Origin: Syngnathus acus
Taxonomy: Eukaryota > Chordata > Actinopteri > Syngnathiformes > Syngnathidae
NCBI RefSeq assembly: GCF_901709675.1
Contig: NC_051101.1
Span: 12,544,501-12,608,500, forward strand
Reading direction: 5' to 3'
Length of the DNA: 64,000 bases
Part shown: positions 1-13,600 of the stretch, one piece after another
Layout of the letters: every line of letters begins with the position of its first letter
Position numbering within the stretch: position 1 is the stretch's first letter
The notes under the pieces: generated by a model
What the model was told of the DNA's origin: nothing
Seen by the model: the letters and a program-made list of their open reading frames with translations, nothing else
The model's database searches: none
Position numbers and translations under genes: made by a program

Positions 1-599
1 AGAGTTGCACGGCAAATAAAAGGGGAGGAGAATATTTTCATCCTCCCAGCTATGAAAAACATAAAACAAGCGAGGCGAAGGGTCAAAAGTTTGTGGAGTT
101 TGACAAACTGCTAATATTTTTTTTCTCGTTCAATCTCACAGCAACTGGTTTCCTGCCCCGGCAGAGTCGCTATCTCCCTGCATTAATAACGTCCTCAGCT
201 GCCTCGGTCCCAGATGACTCCCAGCTGTAAATGGAAACAGCCAGAATAGTTTGGAGATGCTGCCACTTGTTCCAGTCTTCCTCGAGTCGCTCCCGGCTTG
301 GAGGCCCCCAGGTACGAGCGCTTATCTGGCCACCCGCTGATAAGAAACACGTGGAGGGGAAGCGGTGGGAAGTCAGACTTGAGTCGCAACAGGCTAAGTG
401 GGGAGTCGGGGGCGGGGGGGGGATGCATGTTACAAAAAGTTGGAGATGCTCCAGTGAAAAGTCCTTGCAATCACAGGTCACCAAAAGAACACTTAGCACT
501 AACACAATGTTAAGCATCAGAGCTGCACTATAAAAAAAATTACATAAAGACTGCAACGTACAAATTTTGGCACTTCAACTCGCAATATATGTGACAACA

Positions 600-1185
600 C
601 GAAATTCAAATTGCATCAAACTAGTCATGAATGTCTCTTGCCAAGACTTGCATGGGAGACTCCCTTACGCAAGGCTTTGCCAAATCTCATCAAATTCCTG
701 CCAGATTACACAAGATTTTATTTCCTGTAATATCCATGTCTCTCACGTTTTGCGAGATTTTTACGAAATCATGTGACTTGACCAATTCCTATGAGATTCC
801 GGCTAAATCATGCTCGATGTCCTCGAATTACACAAAATTAGATTTATGCAACTCTCATGCAACTTCCGGAAACATCTCGCGAGACCTTCTCTAAATCACG
901 CAAGACTTCCACAAAATTATTTTAGAGACGTCAGCATCATGTGAGACTTGCACAGTGAATGTTGTGATCTAATCATCCAAGAAATATCATGTGAAAGAAA
1001 TAATGTGAGACTTCAGCAAATTTCACAAGATTAGCACCAAATTCTACAGGAATTCTGCTGATTCACTTCTTCAAATATTCGAAGGCTTCAAGCTAATCAC
1101 GTGAGATTTATGTAATTCTTGCAAGACTTCCACGCAATTATCCAAGATTTACGTAAATCTCACAAGACTTCTGTCACTCTCACTC
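600..1185. repeat. Degenerate minisatellite
   Basis: Short words such as CAAGACTT, CACGCAAGA, AAATCTCACAAGA and GAGACTT recur every few tens of bases with heavy divergence. There is no protein-coding signal. The period is irregular by eye, so the repeat unit is not defined. It looks like an old decayed tandem array. Confidence 0.6.
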
Positions 1186-1902
1186 CGACAACGTTTGAAA
1201 CTTGATAAGTCACACTGTATTTTTCCCCCCCGTGCCGTCTGCACGAGCGCCTTCTCCCCGTGACGGCCGCTTGATAAATCTCAAACAAACGTGAAGCGAC
1301 ACGCCGGGACGTTCTTGAGAGGCGAAGCAGTCGCAGCTCTCGCTCAGCCTTACATCATTTTGTACGCCAGCCAACTCATCAGTTCGGACAAGTTAACACA
1401 AACGCACCTGCCTGAGAACAAGCACTGGCACAAATGTATGCCAAGAAATGTTCTCATGTGCACCAGCAAAAAGGTTTTCCGTTTAAAACAATTTTCCACT
1501 AAGATCAGCGTTTAATGATAGGCTTGTGCAAAAACCGATTTTGTATGGAAACCAATTTTCAGGAATGTTGAAGCTCCTCGTAGCGCTGAGCTAATTGGCT
1601 GATGATTATTCCAATGTAGTATTTTTTTTGGTAAATATATTTTTATTCTTGATACTCCAAACAAATAGGATTTTGACCAGCATCTTGCAATAAATTGCTT
1701 TGGACATAAGAGGTTCTACTCGAGATTCACAAAGCATAAAAGCGGGCACACGATTGCGACAATTTTTCCCTCCCAGAATGATTCTGTTAACATGATAGCG
1801 CTTCATTCCGCCTTGTGGGTCAACAAGCTCCCTCAGGAGGCCCATTTCCCCTCTCTGGCGTCTCCTTTACGAGCGCTGCACGGATCCTGTCGTCCTCAAA
1901 CT

Positions 1903-2365
1903 AATGAAAAGCGTCGTGAAAGTGACATCGGGATTAATGAAGTATCCCGGGCCCTACGTCACGGCGCATTCGGGCTTCTCCTCCGCGCCGCTTCACCGTG
2001 GTGGCAAATCAAGCCTTTGAAACAAGGTTAATAACGCGTATGGTGGCAAAAAATAGTCCATTTTTTCTTTGACAAAAAATAGTTTGACGTGATTGAATCT
2101 GTCAAGGATTCCAAATTCACTCATTTTGACCCATGTTGTGAAAAAACAAATTTATTTAAAAAAAAAAACACTGAAATATTTATGTAAAAAAACAATTTAA
2201 AATAAAATAAAAAATATGAAAGCAAAAATAGAAATAACGCCAGAATATATTTTAAGTTCACTTTCCCCGGAGCATGAAAAAAAGCGGTTATTTCCTTCAA
2301 CCTATCGAAAAGCGTTTTAAAAGTGACAGCGAGATTAATGAAGTATCCCGCGCTTCTCGACACGC
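1903..2365 (+). repeat. Direct duplication, two copies 405 bp apart
   Basis: The blocks at about 1903-1960 and 2308-2365 share AAAAGCG, AGTGACA and GATTAATGAAGTATCCCG in the same order, with scattered differences. A related shorter piece (GGATTAATGAAGCGTCTCG) occurs at 41826-41844 downstream of efhb, so the block may belong to a dispersed family and not be only a local duplication. Confidence 0.6.
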
Positions 2366-3252
2366 TACACTGACAAATAACGCCTGTAAATCACCGTTAA
2401 AAAACGCTTATAGATTCAATATATTTACAGGAATCAGGCTCCCGGGGATGAAGGGATGGATGGAGCGAGCTTGGACAGGCAGAATGGGAATTGAGGATTA
2501 ATTGAAAACGTGTGTGGGCCAAAACGGTTGGCCAAAGAAGCCTGAAGGGGGCGCTAGCTGAGGAACTGAACTGGCAGAGGACATTTTATTTATTATTTTT
2601 GATTGGAGCAGACGCGTCATGGGGAATCTGCAAGACATGTGTGTGCGTGCCTTCTGTGTGCGTGCATTGCTTTGATTAAGAAAGGCATCTCATTTGTAGT
2701 CGATAGCGTCGCCTTCGACTTGAATCGGTCAATTCTGTCTGACCTTCAGTGCAAGTGGTACAGTCGGCCAATCAGACCACTCTTTGTGTGTGTGCGTGTG
2801 TGCGAGAGCATGCCTGAGCGGGAATGCTAAGCAACGCAGCAAAACAGAACTTTTACAATCATTTGACATAATGTGGCGTTAGCAACAAACACATGTCGCC
2901 TTGAATTGCTTTGGTCATTGATTATTATTAGGAAGAATTATCGCACCATTAACAAATGGAATGTGATCAAAGAAAACCAGCCTACAATTGAAAGGATTAA
3001 AATGTCCTAAATCAACATATCGCTGATTAGACATTCGTGGAACGGTACCATTTTTTATGTTTGAACTCCTGAAACTTTTGAGTGGTTCCATGTTAAGTCT
3101 GTCAGCGGTGATGAAAAATATTTAATAATTAAACTTATTTAAACAATGTAAAAAGTATTGAGGAATTTAATTTGAATATAAATTTGAAGGCCTGAAAAAT
3201 TAAATGAATTAACAATAATTGCATGTATCACTTTTCATTTATACATCTTGTC

Positions 3253-3268
3253 GGCCACTAGGTGGCAC
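3253..3268 (+). promoter_or_regulatory. CTCF-like motif
   Basis: GGCCACTAGGTGGCAC fits the CTCF core CCASYAGRKGGCRS at nearly every position and reads on the plus strand. It lies 1.3 kb upstream of the znf385d first coding exon. Binding is not shown by sequence alone. Confidence 0.45.
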
Positions 3269-4299
3269 GCAGTACGTCGACTTTACTAATTTATTGCTTG
3301 GCCGCCTGGTTGTCCCATATGAACCATTCTCATTTTTCTTTAGTTTTGGTCCGCAGCGACTCCTGAGGGAAATAAGCAGCTGTGCTCTTAACGCTAAGCA
3401 GCTAGTGTAACAAATCCCCCCCCTCCCCCTTCTGGCGTCTAACATGATGGATGACGGCCGACGTCACGGGGTCGTAAAATCCAAACAGCCTAGCTGAGTG
3501 GCTGCTGAACGACCCGCATCATCATTAGCTCCATTTTGTAGAAGATTAGCTGCCACCTGCCGCACAAAGGCGTCAGTCAAAAACCGCCCGACGTATGGGC
3601 GAGGGGAGACGTCCATATGTGTGCGTTAATGACCTTGTCCAGGAGACCGAACGTTAGCATTTTTTCTCTATCATAATCCAGACGCTAATAATGCGCATGA
3701 TCTTTTGTGGAAGAAACTTTAGAGAAGTTAAGCATAAAATAAAAATCACAGCGACACCTGTAAAAAGTATTCACTTTTTGAATACTCACCGATACAGATT
3801 CTGTGTAAACGGACAGTATCGGGGGAGCTAGTATTAGCAGCCTCTTTGAGTACTCGATGCCTTCAAATAAGGCTGTGTGTGTGCATGTATGTGTGTAAAA
3901 AAAAAAATACATATATATATTTCTATATATAAATCATTTGATTTGCCTATCGCATATTTCACTTGTCGCCATACACTTTTAATCCCACTCATCACACTTT
4001 TCACTCTTAACTCCGTCCATTTACATTGCGCATCGGAACGCAAGAGGAAATCCATCGGGATCCATTCCACTCATCTGCCACTTTGCATATCGAGTTTATT
4101 ACCGCTATGAGATCACCGTTTGGCGCTGAGTGTGAGGAATAAGAGCATAAGAAAAAAAAACAAAAAACAGGAGAGGAGTCGGGGAAGTAAAGATACGTCT
4201 GGCGAATGAAGAGGGGCTGCGGGATTAAAAAACGGAAGCCAAGGAGCAGTGAGATGAAATAAAAGGTGAGTGAGCGCGAGAGGCTTGGTTGACACATAA

Positions 4300-4617
4300 A
4301 ACAAAGATGAGAGACCTCCTGGGAGAGGAGAGGCTGGAAAATGTAGATAGACACTTTGGAGAGAGAGAGAGGAGGAGGAGGTGGAGGAGGAGGAGAGCGA
4401 GGCCGAGGGAATGCAGGGCGAGAGAGAAAGAGAGAGAGAGAGGGAGGAAGAAAGCGATCCGCGTGCAGTTTGCAGAGCGAGCATTGACGCCGGAGTGAAC
4501 ACACGCGTACGCGCGCACACACCCACACGCCTGAGGAGTATATGGCCATGCTGCACGCGCGCACACACTGACACGGAGTTAAGCGTGAAGGAGCTATGGA
4601 GGGAAGCATCTTTTTCG
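4300..4617 (+). promoter_or_regulatory. znf385d: znf385d 5' UTR / first exon zone
   Basis: The zone is purine-rich (GA and GGA runs at 4357-4445) followed by alternating CA/CG dinucleotides (4497-4570), then the initiator ATG at 4596 and a consensus GTGAGT donor at 4618. The transcription start cannot be fixed from sequence. A G-rich and CpG-containing leader is typical of a vertebrate promoter without a TATA box. Confidence 0.5.
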
Positions 4618-7600
4618 GTGAGTCCCTTTTTTTTTTTTTTTTTTGGGCTGTCTTTTGGATGTGCCACATGCACACGCATGCACGACTGCTCGGTGTGTGC
4701 GTGCGTGCGCATGTTCCGGATGAAAGTGTGTCGTATTCAATCTGGCAGGTGATCCACTTGAGTTTCCTTTGATTGTAATCCCGCAAAAAAAAAAAAAACG
4801 GAAAGAAACATAAAGGCGGAGGAGCTCTGCATGGATTATAAACACTGACAGCACGGGGAAGTGCGGGTCCGATTCGTGGCAGGCGAGGGTGACCTTGTTC
4901 GTGGACGTAATCCCACGGATTAAAGGCATCTGTTGTTGGAGAGGAAGAGAGGAAGGAAGGGTTGATGATGTTGGCTGCGGAGGAGAAAGTCCCAGGATGG
5001 ACACGACAACAGGGGGCTGCTTTTTCAACAGAACTAACTTGAAACTACTGTTTAAAAAAGAGAGAGAAGTCAACAAGTTTTGTTTATGAATTGACTTTCA
5101 TTTGGGGATTTTTTTGGGGGTACAAAAACAAATATTTTTAAATCTTAAACATAGCACTTTAAAAACATTAATTGCGTTAATATATATATATATAGTTTTT
5201 TTTTTACTTTTTATGTGTTAACCTTATTAGTGCTTTGAAAATGTATTCAAAATACAAAGAAATTAAACCCTTATTATTTTTGACACTATTTTTGCTTTTT
5301 TTTTTGCTTTTTTTTTTACCCGATAAGCACATCATTGATATTATTTGAAAACAACAAACATACCCGCATTGCATTAAAATCAAATATAATTTCATACCAG
5401 TCTTTCCTCTTTTTACCAGATTTTTCTAAAGTAAATAAATTCTTAGCTTTTTTGGCTTGCAAGGTACTTTTTCTTTAAATTTTTTAAGGACATTGTAATT
5501 GCACAGAATTGAAAAAAATGTTATTTGTGAATCAATTTTTGGGGAATTTTCTTTCTCTTTTTTTCCTAATCCTCATTGCACTAGAATTAAATTACTGAAC
5601 ATGTTACGAAATGTTTCTACTTATTCCTGTATTTATTCCTCATATTGAAAGCAAATTGTCTTTACACCCTGCCAGCCTTTCTGCACAGTAGGCGAGCATC
5701 TGCATGAATTTAGTAAGATAATGCATGACAATTAGGAGAAAATTACATTTTCTCATCCCAGTGGGGGTCAGTTGAGTAATAACATTTGTATTTTTCAAGT
5801 GGCTGTAATGAAAAGAAAATGCCGTTACCCACGTCCAATTTGCGGGAAAAATATTGCGGCTCGGTGGTCTCGCCATCGCACGCCTACGGGAAGTTTGAGG
5901 AGAGGTCACATGCGGAGATGCAGAAAAGAACAACATCCTAGATACATTTTTATCTCATGTCACATCCTCTTAAAGAGAGAGTGCACAATTTTCAACAGTA
6001 AAAAGTTCATATTTGTCTAAAATGATCATGTCATTATTTTTCCTGTACATTGAATCCCTGTAAAAATGCCTTTTGTCACTCGCTGACCTTGATCATGTGA
6101 CGTGTGCAAACTGAGCCGTGATTGGTTGCTACTCGAGCATTCGCACTCGCCATTGCGAGAATGCTGAGATGAGCATTCACGCCGATCGTAAATGTCATTA
6201 GGCAACATTTGTCTCTATCAGGTGCATCGAGACAAACATTCATGTTAATTAATCAGTAATTTTGTTGACACAGCATGTCCACAGACGCGAAACGATACGC
6301 CGGGTCGATCTTTTTAACTTATCCGCAATCAAAGCCGAGTGAAACAAGCGCACTTAAAAAAGAAAAAAAAAATCTCCCTCTGCCTTTTATGCATCCTGAG
6401 TGCTTGAGCGGCCAATAGAAAACGACGACCCGTTTCAATTATTCATACAACAGTTTGTCAGCTTTGAAATGCATTTTAAAAAGAAATGTGATCATAAACA
6501 TGAAAAGCGCGGCAAGACTGGACAAAGTGCAGTCGTCTTTTCTGTCTCTCCCTTCTTTCGCTCTCGCTCGAGCTCTCACTCTGCAAAGGGCCCGGAGGAA
6601 ATGGCTTTGCGGTCGCTGCGAACGCCTTGTTGGTTAACCTCAGATTACAGGGAAAGTGTGGAGTCACTGTCGGGGGCCGCCGCGTTTATTAGCCAGGCGC
6701 TCACGGTACATGTAAGGACGCTAACGGGGGGGGGGGGGACCACGCACGGACCACATGACTGTCGGGGGTCGGAGATACTCTTGTTTTCCCAATTAAAATG
6801 AAATGCATGTGCAGTAACTAATTACAGCGAATCCCGGCAGGAACCTGCGATAGGTCACCTGCAATGTCGGAAAAGAAAAATCCCCATTTTTAATACATTT
6901 CAACTTCGACACACTTTTTAAGATATTCCATAGTGCCTGTTCTCGTTCTCACGCTGTCAAGTAACAAGCCATGAGGGAGGCAATAAATAAAACGAGCTGA
7001 CTGAGGCATGTAATAATTGGAAATGAAAAACAAACGGACGTTCTCCTTTGTTACCAAAACGTGTACCCCAATGTATTTTACGAAACAATTTTTACTGGTT
7101 GTTGTGAAAACCAAAAATTCCATACTTTGTGTCTTGAGGCTACATGATGCTGCATGGCTCCGGCAGAGTGGGGGGAAGGAGGCGGAGTTTTACGACACTT
7201 GCGATACATTCCAAGCGTTTGAGAGATTTGTTCTCAATCTATTTTCAACTCTTTGAAGTGGTTAAATGGGGGAAGTTTCAGAGCAAAAGATGAATACGAG
7301 ACAAAAAGTCTATAGGCTAGCACTAGGCTAGCATCAATTAGCATAGATTTTAGCCGAAATATATTCTCTCTCCTCTGTGGGGACAAATATTATGACGGGA
7401 GATTAGCTGAAGACTTTCTTTGCCTCTAGATTACGCTGCAGGACTTCCAGTAGAGCTCAGTGCTGCCCCACATGTTGTGGTGTAACATGGTACTACACCG
7501 TAGGTGCGCAACTCTAAATTCAAACTTGTCTGTAAAAAAGCAGTTACTTGGTGGGGGCACCAACGACGAACCTAATATTTTGAATTTGTAATAAATATGT

Positions 7601-10600
7601 ACGGGGCACACTGGATTCATTCTTTCGAGTGGGCATTTTAACGAGGCGGCCTGAAGCGTTATACGGCCAGACGGAGTGAGTTCATTGGCCGTCCTCTACC
7701 TTACCCTTCAACATTCACTTATCTGGGCTCAGAGCTGTGTCGAGAGCCAATAATAAAAAAAAAAAATGTCTGGAGGACGGCGACTGCCATTAATAATGAA
7801 TCACCTCGCGGCACTCTCTTGCTCTCTTTTCGTGTCGTGGACTGGAGATGGACGAGAGAGTCTGAGAGACTCGGGCGGTCGGGGCGCCACTGCTTTTTTT
7901 CCCCCTTGGCAAACAGGAGAAATCCAATTATGATGAATCCAATTTTGATAGTTATTCCAACGTGATTACACTCCCAATGCGAGGCAGCTGACTCCCGACA
8001 AATGAAGGGACGTCTGAGGTGCCCGGCCAACAACTCACCGATTATTGCAAATGTGTCAATTTTGGCAAAAATGTAGGTACTTTTAGGGGTTCTGAAAAGA
8101 AATTAACTGTTTTGGTTTGAAGCAACAAAACGTTTGTGTGATCAATAAAAAAAAATGAATGAGCTAAAAAGTCTCAAAAACACATGCTTGGAATTGAACA
8201 GGAAGTCGGCCATTTTGGTTTGAACCAGCTACATTGTGATGCTAAGCTAGGACAACACAAGTCAGCTCAACTTCTCATTAGCGGACGACGAAACTTGTCT
8301 GCATTGTTCATGAAAATATTGAAGTTGCGATGTAACCACAAAAGCGTGATTTTTGGCGTTCCGTCGCACCCCCACAGTTGCCCAGTTTCAGTCTGCTTGT
8401 TCAGTGCGCACCAGGGTTGGAATGATAGTGTTCATACGTGACCAAACAAACCACGCTAGCCTCAGGGTTTGTTTTCTGCGAGTTATGCTTATGTATTTGT
8501 TGGCGTTATTTTCGCATCCCCAGCATCTCCATCCACGCTGTAGCGGTTTGGCTATTTACCATCTGGAATATGGCCCGGCATAAAAATAAGATGTTATTAT
8601 AATTTATGTGGACAAATATTTGCAGTCACATTTAGTCGTTGCCGTGTCAACAGGAGAAAGACCATGCGCAAGCGTCTCTCTCTGTACTTTGTTTGTCATC
8701 CCACGTTGGCCTTCAACAATTATTGCGCTGAAAAGCAATAATATATTCATTTGACATTATTATTCAGACACTTGTTATCCTTACTTAGCTGGGTGAATAT
8801 ATTCAGCTCATTCGCAACAGCCCACATTTTCCACTGAGAAAAATTCCCCAAAATTTAGATATTTTCCAAATTCAGCTCATCTCTCCATATTTCATGATTT
8901 TATTGTACTCATTCAAATATTATTCAAACCATTGAAAAATTGACGTTTTTGCCCAATTCAACCACATTTCTCAAACAACTTAAACCAGTCCAATTCATTT
9001 TTCACATTCCAATACTTTTTCAGTATTTTACATTTTTACACTGAAATTTACAAATACTTAATCACCCTGACACATTTCTCCACCAATTCAAACTTTTCCA
9101 ACGTCACAATGTTCAACTCATTCAAGACATTTGCTTTATCTTCTCGGTTACTGTTTTGCTGTATGTTAGCATAACTACTGTTAGCATGTTAGCATGTTGA
9201 GAAACGTTTCCAAGTGCAAGAAATACGGCTCATTTCTCGAAAAACTTCTGCGGTCACTCATATCTCAAGGCACCACTGTATTTTTTCTTCTTTCTGTATT
9301 TGCTACATTTCATTTACTCGACATAAATCCAGTTAATAGGATTCACACTTTTAATTATCAAGCCCCTGAGGAGAAAGTGGTTGTTTTGGGCCACCCGGAC
9401 CTTGGGGGCTTTGTGCGAATCCCTCCGTTCTGGCCCACCTGAGTCCTGACAGACCAAAAGTAGAACTCAAATATTTACACCTCCGGCAAAAAAGCAAGCG
9501 AGAGATGCAGCCGTTGTTGTCTTGCGTGAGGACACAGCAGATATTTATCAAGCCTCATCCCCTGCGATGTCAATAAAGGCAGAGCACCAGAGGCCATTCT
9601 GAACGCAATACCAATACACTCAATGTTAGTTCAAGCTGAACTTGATTACCTCCTCAAAGCAAGACAATCTTGGAGAGAAGAAAAGAACCTGGATCTGGAC
9701 GCTTTCATAGTTTCGATTGTTGACTCTTTCGCATTGGCACTCCCTTGCGCTATTGTTGTGCCTCAGATAACATTTTGCAAACCCCCCCCTGTTCTGTTGG
9801 GTCTTCAGCGTTACCGATGCGTCATATCACCAAAATGAAAGCTAAAAGAAATGATTAATTTCCCATCTGTGCTAGATAAACAATTTTATCGGCTGTGTGG
9901 CCACATTGAAAGCAGCACTGCAGGCAGGCTCAGCCGGCTAGTGGAGCAGCAGCAGCAGCAGCCATGCATGGAAGCATATGTTGCGCCAAAATCGCTTTGG
10001 ACCTTCTAGCGTTGAGTGGAGTCTCCACAGATGCGCGGATTACCCATGATGCACTGAGGCACTATTAGCCCTAACCATCCCCCGCGTTTCCCCTCCTGCC
10101 ATCGCCGCAGATGCTCTTCGGGATCGACCTGCCGAAAATTAGGCACACGTCCACTTTGGCCATCGCTGTCATAACCAAATATACAACACAAAGCCCAAAA
10201 TTGCTTTAATTTATTAAATTAAAAATGACAAATTTATTATGCTGGCAGTCACTGATTCAACTGGTAGAACACGTTGCATGCACGTCCACATCAATCTTTG
10301 CGCTCGACCGGACAAAAATCCGTTAATAATTCACCAAAGCAAACGGCTGCAGTTACATCATCTTCCTCAAGGTCTTCCAACCACAAATGATGCAATAACT
10401 ACACCGATGAGCTGCCTAAGAAACTTCATGCAAAATGACAAAAAGGAATCCGCATGCACTATTCAACTTCGTTATTTGACCCAGGCAAAGTAATTAAGAA
10501 ATATGCTAAACGGCTTCAATGCTAATTTTATTTTTCTCAACCACCTAATTTGAAAGTGCGACAAGATGTGCGAGGTTAAATGCTCGGAAGGAAGCGCCGA

Positions 10601-13600
10601 CGGCATCCGAGCGCAAAATCCAGACATTCGTTGATGGACTGGCTAATTAATCCAAAAGATAGCAATAAATGAAATGTCATTACCTTGCTTTTGGTAGATG
10701 TAGCCTAAAGGCTAGCATACTAGCATAAAGTGTCAAATGAGAAAATGAAGTGGTTATTTTGGAGGCTGGTGGTTGATGCTTGACTTGTCTGGAATCCAAA
10801 ACTTTAAAACACTTGAGTTTGACTTTTCTATTGCTTGGATTAATGGCAGGGAGGTGCTATTTTGACACTAAAATGGATTAATGACATTAGGCCGCCAGAG
10901 CTCTCATTTGCTGTTACGTTTCGCTACGTTTTTCAAAGACAACCCAAGCAAAGATTTTAAACGTGATACCTGTGCAAAAATGTCTATAAAGCAGATGATG
11001 GATCTTTGCTTCCCAGTTTGTACCTTCAAAAGCGGCGACTCCTTTTTCCCGGCAAGCCTTACGATCTTCTCTGAACTTTTATTTACAACATCCTGCTCAC
11101 CATAGGTTCTCCTGGATTCATTAAATTTTGTTTTCTTAAGGCACTTGAGAGATAATTCATGTTGGTTGGGGAATCTAAATTGTATTTCGGCTTGAGTCAT
11201 TTAAGGTTCTTGTCTCAGATGTTATCTCATTTTTTTTTCACAGTGATAAAAGTGACATGACTGTTCCTTTTAAGTGCTTTTAGTTTTACAGCGAAAGAGA
11301 GCTACACTCCCGTTTGTTCCTCTGTACATTTGTGTCACATTAAATTGATTAATGCTGACCAGCTTAGTGTTTTGTCATGTCGCCAGTACAGCATGGCCGG
11401 AATGTACCATTTTGTGTCCGGACATGTTTAGCCCGGAGGTCACGACCGTCATGCTATCTCCTCACAGCTGCAGGCAAAACATCAGCAATCTTTTTTTTTT
11501 TGGGGGGGCATTCGAGTAGCTGCATTTTTTTCCTTGTAAAAGTGGAATTTATTTACAATTTCCCCAACACTTGAGTATCATCCATGTATTTTCAATCACG
11601 CCGCAGACGACCCAAACGGAATCCTCACACGGGCGTGTTCGAAGGCTGACGTGGAACGTGGCACCAAAACATGGCCTTTTATTGTTTATTAGAAGCACGA
11701 CGCGCAAAGAGGAGCCTCCGCATGAGTCACCGCATGCGACCCTCCTGGCAGCAGATGGCGACGCTGTCACTCTCTGGCATCTTTTCTTCCTGCTTACATC
11801 TCTTCAAGCATTTATTATTATTTTTTCAACCACATATGCTTCATTTTAATATGAGTTTTATTGCTCCATTTTGTGGTTGAGTGCTTTCGTTTGACTCGAA
11901 ATTGATTTGGAATTTTTCGAAGCGTTAGGTTTGTTGAGTACTCAATTGTCTTTGGCCATGTGACGTTCGCAAGATAAATTGTGTTTACGAATCTGCATTT
12001 GTTATTTTCGTGGAAGACGACGTTGATGTTTCGGCCCATCTACTGATGGCGGCTGCGTGTCACTTTCTAGCCTTCCGTCTTCCTCCTCTTTCTCGCAGCT
12101 TTTTTCGTTTTACGACGTTTGCTTTTATTTACTCTCGACTGAAACGCCGCCACCGTGGCTTTCCTTGGCCTGTAATTGATGCGACGTGTTGGCTGTCGTC
12201 AAAGCCACTCTGCTTTTCATTAGGGCTTCGACGGGCTCCTTTAATTCCGTCAAGTTCTGGACGGCCTCCACGGTTTTATCGGCCTATTCTTCTCTGATCC
12301 TGGCACGTCAAGCAAATGTCGTGCTGTTTCCAATTAGCCGTTTATGAAAACTTCAGCTGGCATGACCGACGCGGCGTAAATGTGCTCGCTCGTGACATTC
12401 GGATCATCTGATAGGACACAGGTGGTCATCCGAGGCCGCCTAATCTCAACTGTATATTTTTCTATGCTTTTTGGCCTTTTGGTTTTGGAGTCGCCCCGAG
12501 CGGAATTTATGGAAAATTGTGGCTGCGATCAAGACGAAACTCACTGTGTTGACAGGAAAATCTGATTTTGGACGTTGGCTTTGCTCCTTTTGCATGATCT
12601 CACAACTGTTAAGTGAAAATAAGTAAGACGAGTAATTGCGCTTAGCCCACTTTCGAGTCTCTGTAGCTAACCAAAACAGCAGCACCCGGCACGACGTTAG
12701 TACATTGTAGACTAAATTGGCTTTAGTTTGTAAAGGAAGAACCCCTTTAACGTAAAGACGCCTGTTAATTGAAGACTGATATTTACAAACATGTTTGATA
12801 GATTTCCTGACGATTAAATTGTCTGTTGTTGACAGTAAAAAAAAAATATGTCTTGTTGAAAACATTTACGACATAACATACATTATGTCCACTTGAAGAC
12901 GCCTTTACTTTAACTCAGTAAGTGGCCAGGGTATGAATAATTTGGATCGTAACCATTCTATACGGTTGTAATCCTAAATAACCTTCATCGTTCCCGAGCG
13001 GGAATGGACACTGGACATAAATCTCCTTCCCACCTCGTCACGATTTCTTTACTTGTTTTTTTATTCTAATGTTTGAAAACGAGCTGCTGGCTATCTGATT
13101 AAAAGTGGCCTGGAAAATAGTTAATTTTTAATTGTACATGCAAAGCATTTGAGTGAGATTCATCTCTAGGGGGAAACCGTGTCTGAGTTTGGATGCTGAG
13201 CCCTCGCTCATCGCCAACTTTTTATTTCAAGCAGATGTTTGGGGCTCATAGTAACTGTTCCAATGTAGGTGAATAAACACAACATGCATACGTCATTCAA
13301 AACATGTTTCATGTGTGGAGCCTTGTTGTAGTCGAGATGTTTTTTTTTTTCCGGCAGTCGTTATCACTTAAATGTGACTGAAACGCTAAAAATAAAACAT
13401 TTAGCACTCTCCCTTCATGCTGGTCAGCAGCGTGACAGCCATGTGAAGATTTAAGAGCATTAATAAAGCCATAAAACTAATGGACATGTTGGACTGAAAC
13501 CATGGAAGATTTTTTTTCCCACGATGGAGCTGCCTGATAAAATTACCAATGTTCCCAAAGTGGAGTGCAAAAAAAAAAAAGTCCAGGGACCCCTCAGGCA

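Larger units (their letters stand above)
1..4300. other. Gene-free upstream flank
   Basis: No open frame here resembles a known protein and no spliced coding pattern was found. The stretch holds a degenerate minisatellite (about 600-1185), a direct duplication (1903-1960 and 2308-2365), a CTCF-like motif (3253-3268), a GT-rich run near 3867-3895, and otherwise AT-rich unique-looking DNA. The last kilobase grades into the purine-rich promoter zone of znf385d. Confidence 0.6.

Noticed and set aside
4007-4786. 259-aa frame on the minus strand opposite the znf385d first exon
   Set aside because: It is Ser/Leu/Pro- and Arg-rich low-complexity sequence produced by the antisense of GA and CA repeats. 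It has no family resemblance and overlaps a supported exon.
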